A stretch of 64,000 bases of DNA from Mucilaginibacter sp. OK268 (GTDB taxonomy: Bacteria > Bacteroidota > Bacteroidia > Sphingobacteriales > Sphingobacteriaceae): NCBI RefSeq assembly GCF_900103125.1, contig NZ_FNJV01000002.1, positions 186,001 to 250,000 of the forward strand, read 5' to 3'. Positions 57,323 to 64,000 of this stretch are shown one piece after another (position 1 is the stretch's first letter; each line of letters starts with the position of its first letter). A program made the position numbers and the translations under genes. Under the pieces are notes generated by a model. The model did no database searches. It had not been told where the DNA came from and was given only the letters and a program-made list of their open reading frames with translations.

Positions 57323-59068
57323 ATGAATAGAATAATTCAACAAATAAGAAAGCCAATAACGGCTATAAGTCCAGTATTGATATTAGAAAAAGGCCGCTCA
57401 GCTTATGGCGAAGATAGTTCTGGTAAAGTTATATCTCATAAAATAGGTGATGGCTTTACGCAGTATAGAAATTTAGATGAGTTAATGCTTACAGGTTTAC
57501 CAAACGGTGGATCAACTGGTCAGATATTGGCAAAATACTCAGATGCCGATAACGCCGCTACCTGGGTAGATATGGTTGTTAACACCGATTCTTACCTGGC
57601 TTTACCTACAAATGCGGGTAAAGATGTAGAAATATTTGGTACAAGTATTTCGGACGGCTATATGATTAATGGCGCAGACCTTCCCTTTGGTATTTTGTTT
57701 GCCGAAATAACAGGTATGCAAACATTTAATAAAAGAGCAGAATCGGCAACTAACTGCTTTTCTGCATTAAGGCAGTATTATGCCTATATGCCGGTGTTAT
57801 CAAACAGGACTGTAATAAGTCTAATTGAAATGGGGTTTAATGACTTTAAAAGTGCCGATAACGCTAAGAATTGCTCAAAGATATTCGGGTGTGTAAGCTC
57901 TGCTTTGGTAAGTAGTTTTACTGAAGTAATTTATGCTGGCAATTATATCAATATGCGCAAAACAGGAACCTGGGCGGATTATGACACCAGCGTACACGGC
58001 GGTAAAGCTGCGCATATCGAACCCAATCAAGCCCTTACGTCAAAAGGGATATCCTCTAATGTTGCTGGTTCTACATACTCATTTGACAGCATCGGCGCGC
58101 CCTTAGTAATCGGAACTTATGCCGATGATGGATCAGGGGCAGCACCATTAGGTGGCTTTACGGTTTCTGTAGGTGGTGTAATAATTTATACTTATTCGCC
58201 CACAGGTAAAACAAATGGTCAAACCGATGTGCTTAATTATGATAATAGTATAACACCTTATCCGGTGTTTATTCAAAGCCAGTATCCAGGTACTTCAATT
58301 ACAATTACCACACTGGATAACCTGCCTACCATTATTGATTACGTTGCTTTTTTGGGTGATTGTAATATATATCCGCCTGCTTTTGTAGCATTGGTACCGG
58401 AAAAATCAGACACAGAATATGCCGCACCCCCCGGGCTTTCCAGTAAAGCAAAAACAGCGGAAGCCAATACAGCTATAAAAAATGCTGTCGCTCAATTCGC
58501 GGGCTATCCGGTAACGATATACAATCCGAATAGTAGTGGGTATGACCCTAATAATACCGACCATAGTGCCGACGGTATACATCCCACAGCATTGGGCCAT
58601 CGGTTGTTTTTAAAAAGCCTGTTAAATAAAACCTTGACCGTTGTCGGCTATCCTATGCCCCGCTTACCTATAAATGCTACTGAAAAGGTGGTGAGTGTAG
58701 TACCTACCGGGCCAGCCTTAAACTATGATGTGGTAAACATTTTTGTTGCACCAAACAATTTAACTACAGCAGACTTTACAACCGGAGTGGCCGCGGGTGC
58801 TGGTATAATAGGCCAGGAAAGTGCGGACACAACTTACCGGTATAAATGCATAGGGACAAATCAATGGATACGTCAATTAATTATGTCCCCATCAGTTTTG
58901 GATTATTACATAGGTACTATTGACGACACCGGAGGCGATAAAACAAGCGCAAATCTCCAAACGGCATTCCCTTCGGCCATAGTTGGACAGCATGTGAGAG
59001 GGGTAAATAAGATGTATGAAAAAATTAACAGCTCCGATTGGATTAAAACAGCAATAGCAGTAGCATAG
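57323..59068 (+). CDS. Tail spike with SGNH (GDSL) hydrolase domain
   Basis: A 581-residue protein. The N-terminus (VLILEKGRSAYGEDSSGKVI, ISHKIGDGFTQYRNLDEL) is the tropism-determinant-like domain that attaches spikes, followed by a NGGSTGQILAKYSDADNAAT motif. The central part is an SGNH hydrolase: block I GTSISDG (Ser nucleophile), block III GFNDF (Asn), block V DGIHPTALGH (Asp and His). Such esterases deacetylate surface polysaccharides. The C-terminal 150 residues form a strand-rich tip. Overlaps the next gene by nothing, 2 bp gap. Confidence 0.88.
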   Translation: MNRIIQQIRKPITAISPVLILEKGRSAYGEDSSGKVISHKIGDGFTQYRNLDELMLTGLPNGGSTGQILAKYSDADNAATWVDMVVNTDSYLALPTNAGKDVEIFGTSISDGYMINGADLPFGILFAEITGMQTFNKRAESATNCFSALRQYYAYMPVLSNRTVISLIEMGFNDFKSADNAKNCSKIFGCVSSALVSSFTEVIYAGNYINMRKTGTWADYDTSVHGGKAAHIEPNQALTSKGISSNVAGSTYSFDSIGAPLVIGTYADDGSGAAPLGGFTVSVGGVIIYTYSPTGKTNGQTDVLNYDNSITPYPVFIQSQYPGTSITITTLDNLPTIIDYVAFLGDCNIYPPAFVALVPEKSDTEYAAPPGLSSKAKTAEANTAIKNAVAQFAGYPVTIYNPNSSGYDPNNTDHSADGIHPTALGHRLFLKSLLNKTLTVVGYPMPRLPINATEKVVSVVPTGPALNYDVVNIFVAPNNLTTADFTTGVAAGAGIIGQESADTTYRYKCIGTNQWIRQLIMSPSVLDYYIGTIDDTGGDKTSANLQTAFPSAIVGQHVRGVNKMYEKINSSDWIKTAIAVA

Positions 59069-59070
59069 AC

Positions 59071-59922
59071 ATGGGAACAATGTTTAAAACAGGCAGCCAG
59101 TTATTAGGTATAAATGGCTCTATTTATAAATTTAGTACATCAAAAGGAAATATTATTACACCACTTAATCCGCAACCACCTAACACGGTTAATGATATAT
59201 GTATAGATGTGGATAATAGCAGGTTGTTCGTGTGCCCCCGTGGAACAGGCGGACAGGTATGGGTATATGATACAATTACATTAACCAGGACAAACATTAT
59301 TTCGGGCTTTTCAAATCCTATACATATAAGGATGGACCCAAATCCGGTTAACGATAGGTTAACGGTATTTGACTTTAATAACTCGGCATTAATGTTTATT
59401 GACCGAACATCATTGGCGTTAAGTGGCACTACGGTATCGACTGACTCTATAGGCAGAGGGCTTGAATATGACCAAAACTTAGGTCGAAATCAACTACTGG
59501 CAATTATAAGTTCAACAACATTAGCCATATTAAATGCAACCACTTTTGCGGTTATACAACAAATTGTCGATCCGCAATTTGGGGATTTAGGGAAAGCCAA
59601 GCGTAATGCACATAACCCGGATGAAATATATGTTTGCACTAATGGCGGTAATAAGGTTGTAGTAATGAATATGGTGGATTTGACCTACTCATTTAAAACA
59701 ATATCGGGTGGTGCGTTCGATATTGACGCTGACCCAAATTTGCCAAACAATAGGATATATACTACATCGGGTGGAGGTGCTGTATACACTGCATCTGATT
59801 TTGGTTTCATAGAAAACTTAAATTTTTTAAATGGTCAGGTGGTGGTAGCTGATCCAACTATAGCAAATCACAGATTGTTTTTTGGTAATACAGGGCAATT
59901 GTACGTCGCCACACTGGCATAA
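59071..59922 (+). CDS. Beta-propeller-like spike-associated protein
   Basis: A 283-residue protein made of repeated four-strand blades: VNDICIDVDNSRLFVCPRGT, FDFNNSALMFIDRTSLALSG, NLGRNQLLAIISSTTLAILN, RNAHNPDEIYVCTNGGNKVV, VDLTYSFKTISGGAFDID, matching NHL/YVTN-type propellers. No signal peptide, so it is a virion rather than exported protein. In this location it may be a tail-tip receptor-binding or chaperone protein. Confidence 0.7.
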   Translation: MGTMFKTGSQLLGINGSIYKFSTSKGNIITPLNPQPPNTVNDICIDVDNSRLFVCPRGTGGQVWVYDTITLTRTNIISGFSNPIHIRMDPNPVNDRLTVFDFNNSALMFIDRTSLALSGTTVSTDSIGRGLEYDQNLGRNQLLAIISSTTLAILNATTFAVIQQIVDPQFGDLGKAKRNAHNPDEIYVCTNGGNKVVVMNMVDLTYSFKTISGGAFDIDADPNLPNNRIYTTSGGGAVYTASDFGFIENLNFLNGQVVVADPTIANHRLFFGNTGQLYVATLA

Positions 59923-59972
59923 GTGTGGCAATTAGGCTGATATTGAAGGTTGCATATTTTATATATATTTGA

Positions 59973-61061
59973 ATGATGCCATCATTAGAAACTAAACCAG
60001 CCGCTTTTATATCTGAAATTTTAACAGCTAATCACTATCCTTCCCTTAACGGGTTTAGAGGTATTTCCATAATACTTGTAGTATTTTATCATTTACATTT
60101 ATTTACCGGAACAATTACCAGTTATATATTTAACGGCCGGTTAGGGGTAGGTATCTTTTTTGTACTCAGTGGGTTTTTAATAACTACTTTATGCCTTAAG
60201 GAAAAAGAGTTAACCTGTAATATTTCATTGCGTAGTTTTTATATCAGGAGGGTTTTGCGGATATTTCCAGTGGCCTACCTGTATTTAATAGTGATTGCTT
60301 TTTTAAATGTCATTTACAATTTAGGTATCCCACGTTTTCAATTTGCTGGAGCGGCTCTTTACCTTATGGATTTTAGCTATTTTAGGAGTCATTCTTTTAC
60401 CCAAATATTATCTCATTATTGGTCGCTTGCTGTCGAGGAACAATTTTATATTTTGTTTCCGTTTATTTTAAAGCTTAATCGGAAGCTGTTTTTATACTGT
60501 ATACTTTTTGTTGTTGTTGCCTTACCTGTGATCTATACCATTCAGGAGGCTGTCCCGGCTATAAATCACGGAGTCTTATATTACTTTACACATTATCTTA
60601 TCAAATTTCAGTGTATTGCAGTTGGATGTTTATTTGCCTTATTATCCTTTAGTAAAGCTTTTGATCGTGAATGGATTATGAAAACAAAGATTGTTGGTAA
60701 TGTATTAGCTATATTTATGATATTCTACCTCAATTTTGATGACTTCTATACAGTTAAAACAGCCTATTTAAACTTAATTATATCGGTTTTGATTGGTTAT
60801 CTAATCATTACTAACCTTTTGGTTAATAAGGATTGGATATATAGGTTTTTAAATACTAAAGTTATTTCATTTATAGGCGTTTTATCATACAGTATCTACA
60901 TCTGGCACATGTTATTTGCTTCATTCGATGCCAAACTACCTAATGTATTTTCAAAACTTCCGTACAATATTCCGGGGTTAATTATTGTACCTCTTTTATC
61001 TTATTTCTTATTCGAAAAGTATTTCTTAAACCTAAAAAAGAAGTTTAGCAGAGTTAAATAA
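59973..61061 (+). CDS. Membrane O-acyltransferase (OafA/YrhL-like), phage cargo
   Basis: A 362-residue integral membrane protein with about ten helices. Acyltransferase_3 motifs: YPSLNGFRGISIILVVFYHL at the N-terminus (the catalytic His in VFYHLHLF) and SHYWSLAVEEQFYILFPFIL. Such enzymes O-acetylate cell-surface polysaccharides. Its place after spike genes and its AT-rich composition fit lysogenic conversion of the receptor polysaccharide, complementing the deacetylase-like spike. TATATTTG lies directly in front of the start, too close to be this gene's promoter. Confidence 0.92.
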   Translation: MMPSLETKPAAFISEILTANHYPSLNGFRGISIILVVFYHLHLFTGTITSYIFNGRLGVGIFFVLSGFLITTLCLKEKELTCNISLRSFYIRRVLRIFPVAYLYLIVIAFLNVIYNLGIPRFQFAGAALYLMDFSYFRSHSFTQILSHYWSLAVEEQFYILFPFILKLNRKLFLYCILFVVVALPVIYTIQEAVPAINHGVLYYFTHYLIKFQCIAVGCLFALLSFSKAFDREWIMKTKIVGNVLAIFMIFYLNFDDFYTVKTAYLNLIISVLIGYLIITNLLVNKDWIYRFLNTKVISFIGVLSYSIYIWHMLFASFDAKLPNVFSKLPYNIPGLIIVPLLSYFLFEKYFLNLKKKFSRVK

Positions 61062-61276
61062 AATGACCTCTAAAACGGCATAAAAGGGTTACGAGTAAAA
61101 TGGGTAACTGATTTATAATTATTCTGCCTGCGTGGTTATTTATTCATAAGTAGACATTTGTACATTTGAATTCCCACTTTGTACTTCTTTACAATAAGCG
61201 AATCTAACCTATTGACTAAACTGGTCTATAGCGGATTCTTCTTCACATCACAGATTCCACCCCAAAAACAATCACC
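61062..61276. other. Gene-free spacer before the lysis cassette
   Basis: About 215 bp, AT-rich, probably carrying the lysis-operon promoter. No strong motif or repeat seen. Confidence 0.5.
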
Positions 61277-61447
61277 ATGAAACGATATATAATTTTTATC
61301 GGGGGCTTTGCCATGCTCACAGGATGCGTAACCCAGCGTCAGCATAAACTGGAGCATGCAGCTCTTGATAGTGTGGTAATGCTCAACGCTGCGGGTGCTA
61401 CAACTGATAGTATTTACTCCCTAAAAAATAAATCATGCAAAAAATAA
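61277..61447 (+). CDS. Small lysis-cassette lipoprotein (56 aa), o-spanin-like
   Basis: ATG 61277: signal MKRYIIFIGGFAMLTGC with lipobox LTGC (Cys17), short Gln/His/Ala/Ser-rich tail. It overlaps the holin-like gene by 13 bp in another frame. Tiny outer-membrane lipoproteins next to holin and endolysin genes are the outer-membrane half of spanin pairs; whether it pairs with the coiled-coil protein at 62123 is inference. Confidence 0.6.
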   Translation: MKRYIIFIGGFAMLTGCVTQRQHKLEHAALDSVVMLNAAGATTDSIYSLKNKSCKK

Positions 61448-61662
61448 CTTCAAACTTTTTAAGCCTGAACACTCAGGACTTTATTAAGGGCCTCATCATT
61501 ACCATAATCAGCGCGGTGTTTACCCTAGTTGCAGAATCTGTTCAAAAAGGGCAGTTTACATTTGATTTCACTACTATATGGCATACGGCGGTAGCCGCAG
61601 GCATAGCTTATCTGGGCAAAAATCTATTTACTCCGGCAAAAACCATAATACCCGTTCAATGA
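61435..61662 (+). CDS. Holin-like small membrane protein (75 aa)
   Basis: Two hydrophobic helices (DFIKGLIITIISAVFTLVAE and FTTIWHTAVAAGIAYLGKNL) in a short protein directly upstream of, and overlapping (ATGA), the endolysin gene. That is the usual holin position and layout, but sequence alone is not diagnostic. Confidence 0.7.
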   Translation: MQKITSNFLSLNTQDFIKGLIITIISAVFTLVAESVQKGQFTFDFTTIWHTAVAAGIAYLGKNLFTPAKTIIPVQ

Positions 61663-62126
61663 TGAAGATCAGTAAAAATGGCATTGCCCTCATCAAAAGT
61701 TTTGAAGGGTTAGTACTGCATGCTTATAAAGATATTGCCGGTGTATGGACTATCGGATATGGTTCAACCAGATATCAGAATGACAAAGCGATAAAATCAG
61801 GCGATAAACTAAATAGCGAAGCTCAAGCCAATTCCCTATTAATGTGCACACTCAGTCAGTACGAGGCTGCTGTAAATAGTTATGTACTAGTACCACTTAC
61901 CCAAGATCAATACGATGCTTTGGTGTCTTTTACCTACAATTTAGGCACAAACGCGCTGTTGCATTCTACTTTATTAAAAAAGCTGAACGAAAAAGATTAT
62001 GCAGAAGCTGCCAATTGGTTTGCCCCATGGAATAAAATTACCGATCCGCAAACCGGCAAAAAGATAGTAAGCAACTCATTAACAAAAAGACGCGCTAAAG
62101 AAAGCACTTTATTCAAACAACCATGA
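61659..62126 (+). CDS. Phage endolysin, GH24 lysozyme
   Basis: Start at ATG 61659, 155 residues. The T4-type catalytic triad is visible: Glu in KSFEGLVLHAYKDIAGVWTI, eight residues before Asp, which is five before Thr (E-x8-D-x5-T). The protein lacks a signal sequence, so export depends on the holin. The rest (TLSQYEAAVNSYVLVPLTQD, QYDALVSFTYNLGTNALLHS, FAPWNKITDPQTGKK) matches GH24 enzymes. It cleaves the glycan backbone of peptidoglycan. Confidence 0.95.
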   Translation: MMKISKNGIALIKSFEGLVLHAYKDIAGVWTIGYGSTRYQNDKAIKSGDKLNSEAQANSLLMCTLSQYEAAVNSYVLVPLTQDQYDALVSFTYNLGTNALLHSTLLKKLNEKDYAEAANWFAPWNKITDPQTGKKIVSNSLTKRRAKESTLFKQP

Positions 62127-62374
62127 CAACTATAGAACATCGCGAAATTAAAGGCATTACCCTTAAAAATATCCTGGTAACGGTACTCAGTACAATCAGT
62201 ATAGTTATGTCCGTAATGACAACCTATTTTCAATTGAAGAGCGATATTAAAGATGTTCGCTCTACACAAGAAATCCAATCTCGCGTCAACGAAATAAGAT
62301 TAAAGGTTTTAGAGGGTCAGGTGGCCGTATTACAACAAGACGTAAATAAACTTAAAGACAATAAAAAACGATGA
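62123..62374 (+). CDS. Single-helix coiled-coil protein, i-spanin- or holin-accessory-like
   Basis: 83 residues, overlapping the endolysin stop by ATGA. N-terminal hydrophobic helix (ILVTVLSTISIVMSVMTTYF), then a charged coiled coil (SDIKDVRSTQEIQSRVNEIR, LKVLEGQVAVLQQDVNKLKD). This is the architecture of inner-membrane spanin subunits (Rz type), which join inner and outer membranes at lysis. Confidence 0.68.
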   Translation: MTTIEHREIKGITLKNILVTVLSTISIVMSVMTTYFQLKSDIKDVRSTQEIQSRVNEIRLKVLEGQVAVLQQDVNKLKDNKKR

Positions 62375-62813
62375 GCTTAAACACATTTTTAAAAAAGATC
62401 TGGAATCAGATTGAAGTACTTTTTGGTGGACTTCCAACAGAAATCAAAACAGCATTGCAAATTGGGATTACCATAACAGAGAATATTAAAAACTTTGTAG
62501 ACTCCCCTATTGCGGATATATTCACTTCAATTATTCCCGGAAATATTGATGATGTTATTAAAGATAGACTCCGGGCAACTCTCCCCATTTTCTTAACCGA
62601 ATTAAAACTGGTTGAAAGCTCTTTACAGATCTCATCGTAAAAGCTGCAATTGAGGTTATACAAACAATGGATAAGAATATTAAGCCGGGAATCCTTCATC
62701 AGCTATCTATACTGGTGGCGCAAATTGCCGCTGACGGAAAGTTAAGCTGGAGTGATGGTGTGCTTTTATCTCAGTGGTACTATGAACACAAGTTCAAAGT
62801 AGTTGAAGAATAA
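62371..62813 (+). pseudogene. Phage end-gene broken by a frameshift
   Basis: The first 89 codons (62371-62640) encode MSLNTFLKKIWNQIEVLFGG and PIADIFTSIIPGNIDDVIKD, RLRATLPIFLTELKLVES. The continuation of a normal helical domain is found in the -1 frame from about 62616: FTDLIVKAAIEVIQTMDKNI, KPGILHQLSILVAQIAADGK, LSWSDGVLLSQWYYEHK, ending at 62813. The two pieces look like the halves of one domain of unknown function, so a one-base indel between 62613 and 62638 has split it. An ATG at 62667 could express the second part alone. Confidence 0.7.
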
Positions 62814-62837
62814 AACTACGATTAGTGTTTTAAGGTG

Positions 62838-62921
62838 TGCCCAGGAGCGGATTCGAACCGCCACATCCTTACGAATGCCACCCCCTCAAGATGGTGCGTC
62901 TACCAATTTCGCCACCTGGGC
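62838..62921 (-). tRNA. tRNA-Leu (anticodon GAG)
   Basis: The minus strand folds as an 84-nt class II tRNA: acceptor GCCCAGG/CCTGGGC with discriminator A, anticodon stem CCATC/GGTGG, loop TTGAGGG (GAG), a variable arm, and T-loop GGTTCGAATCC. Its 3' end faces the phage cluster, 24 bp from the last phage codon. Confidence 0.93.
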
Positions 62922-62984
62922 TTTTCATTAAAAAATAGTAGCCTTAAATAATAATTACTTAAGGCTACTCAATCAAATCAGGCG

Positions 62985-63068
62985 TGCCCGAAGAGAGACT
63001 CGAACTCTCAAGAGACAATTCTCAACGGCTTCTGAGACCGCAACGTTTACCAATTTCGCCATCCGGGC
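62985..63068 (-). tRNA. tRNA-Leu (anticodon CAG)
   Basis: A second 84-nt class II tRNA: acceptor GCCCGGA/TTCGGGC, anticodon stem GCGGT/GCCGT with loop CTCAGAA (CAG), variable arm, T-loop AGTTCGAGTCT. Tandem with the tRNA-Leu(GAG) gene, same strand, so probably one precursor transcript. Confidence 0.93.
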
Positions 63069-63250
63069 TTATTGCTCTGATGTTTCAAGATCGCAATGGA
63101 GCGATTTTATACATCGATTAATTAATAAGCGTGCAAATATAATCGTTTCAATCAAATTGCAATCTAAATAATATAAAAATTGATAAGTAATTGCCATTTG
63201 CATGCTTTTAAATTAATTTCGGATAAAACTGTATCCTTTATTCGAAATTA

Positions 63251-64000
63251 ATGAAAACAAGATATCACCTCATTACCAGCATTTTATTTCCTCTTTTATT
63301 TCTATCGTCAATCACCAAATCACAAAGCGTGGTGCTCTTACAGCAAGATAAACCTACAAGTATTAGAGGGTTATCTGTTGTAAATGATAAAACAGCATGG
63401 ATCAGTGGCAGTAAAGGATATATCGCCACAACTAACGATGGAGGCAAAACATGGGATTGGCAACAGATAAAAGGTTATGAAAAATCTGAATTCCGGGATA
63501 TTGAAGCATTTTCAGATAAAGAAGCGGTGATCATGAGCTCTGGTACGCCATCATTAGTACTGAAAACCATTGATGGAGGTAAAAGCTGGCAGGAAAAATA
63601 TCGAAAAGCTGATACTACTTATTTTTTTGATGCCATGGATTTTGTAGATAAGCGGCATGGATACATCCTTGGAGATCCTATTAAAGATAAGTTTTTGTTA
63701 ATGGAGACTAAGGATGGTGGTGAAACATGGACTAATGTGGCCAACCCTCCCACTGCGTTGCCGAGCGAAGCGGCTTTCGCGGCCAGTGGTACTTGCTTCC
63801 GGGTATATAACAGAAATTTATTTATTGTATCCGGAGGTAAAAACAGCAGAATGATCAGTACTGTAAATGGCATCGACGGATATAATTATGTCAATCTTCC
63901 CCTCACTCATTCAAAATCAAGCCAGGGCGCATTCTCTTTAGCATCCGGAAAAAATGAGATCATCATAGTTGGCGGTGATTATGAAAATGATAAAAGAACA
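63251..64000 (+). CDS. Exported BNR/YCF48-like beta-propeller protein (3' truncated)
   Basis: ATG 63251 opens a frame of 250 codons to the window end. A signal sequence (MKTRYHLITSILFPLLFLSS) is followed by repeated propeller blades with the hallmark DGGKTW/DGGKSW/DGGETW motifs (ATTNDGGKTWDWQQ, KTIDGGKSWQEKYR, ETKDGGETWTNV), as in YCF48-like and BNR proteins. These often bind other proteins or glycans; function in this organism is unknown. The stop lies beyond base 64000. Confidence 0.85.
   Translation, partial: MKTRYHLITSILFPLLFLSSITKSQSVVLLQQDKPTSIRGLSVVNDKTAWISGSKGYIATTNDGGKTWDWQQIKGYEKSEFRDIEAFSDKEAVIMSSGTPSLVLKTIDGGKSWQEKYRKADTTYFFDAMDFVDKRHGYILGDPIKDKFLLMETKDGGETWTNVANPPTALPSEAAFAASGTCFRVYNRNLFIVSGGKNSRMISTVNGIDGYNYVNLPLTHSKSSQGAFSLASGKNEIIIVGGDYENDKRT

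Noticed and set aside
59964..59971. TATATTTG with TTG 18 bp upstream as promoter of the acyltransferase
   Set aside because: The predicted start site would fall inside the coding region, after the only good ATG; probably fortuitous in A/T-rich DNA.
53718..62126. Contractile-tail or tailocin system
   Set aside because: Terminase, portal and capsid genes are present and no sheath gene is seen; fits a complete siphophage-type particle.

Overview
The window looks like a chromosome segment from a Bacteroidetes bacterium, most likely family Sphingobacteriaceae (Mucilaginibacter/Pedobacter-like). This is an inference from gene style: starts embedded in A/T-rich leaders with few Shine-Dalgarno sequences, TAnnTTTG-like promoter boxes, many short lipoproteins, an Omp85-type barrel, a glycyl-rich RRM protein, DUF2130 and Pr6Pr proteins, and intergenic repeat families of a kind common in this group. 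No 16S rRNA is present, so the genus is not proven.

Region 1 (1-7.7 kb) is a heavy-metal efflux locus: a TolC-type outer-membrane channel (cut by the window edge), a lipoprotein adaptor, a Czc-type RND pump, then an ECF sigma factor, a small membrane protein and a small ferredoxin-fold (HMA-like) protein. A roughly 1 kb composite repeat with inverted ends separates pump and sigma factor. Region 2 (7.7-29.3 kb) is ordinary chromosomal material: three VOC proteins, a GH16 glucanase, a metallophosphoesterase, an Lrp/AsnC regulator with an EamA exporter, an orphan PotA/CysA-like ATPase, DUF2130, YceI, an amidase, an alpha/beta hydrolase, a TetR-VOC-YciI cluster with two matching operators, and a 743-residue TPR protein. 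A repeat island lies at 17.1-18.1 kb.

Region 3 (29.3-37.2 kb) mixes regulators (a small HTH/coiled-coil protein and an S24/LexA-like repressor with a divergent small operon) with host genes (GNAT, RRM protein, lipoprotein, BamA-like barrel).

Region 4 (37.2-62.8 kb) is a 25.6 kb tailed-phage structural and lysis cluster, almost all on the + strand: terminase small and large subunits, a probable tail-assembly chaperone with a T9 slippery run and a -1 overlapping frame, tail/baseplate proteins, tape measure, ClpP-like prohead protease fused to a scaffold-like tail, major capsid, tube-like protein, portal, connector, fibre, SGNH-hydrolase spike, beta-propeller protein, an acyltransferase (probable surface-modifying cargo), and a lysis cassette. 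No integrase, recombinase, replication or transposase gene is visible, and the tail block precedes the head block. A 14-bp palindrome (ATKCCAAWYGGMAT) recurs upstream of the terminase, tape-measure and protease/capsid transcription units and once near the repressor region, suggesting one shared regulator. Two paralogous minus-strand mini-genes of 59 and 47 codons sit inside the tail block. The cluster ends 24 bp from two tandem tRNA-Leu genes, followed by an exported BNR/YCF48-like protein cut by the window end.

Throughout the chromosome and the first two thirds of the phage cluster, intergenic spacers are almost entirely filled by long inverted repeats built from degenerate 7-8-nt words that differ from locus to locus. 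Their presence between phage genes suggests long residence in the host.
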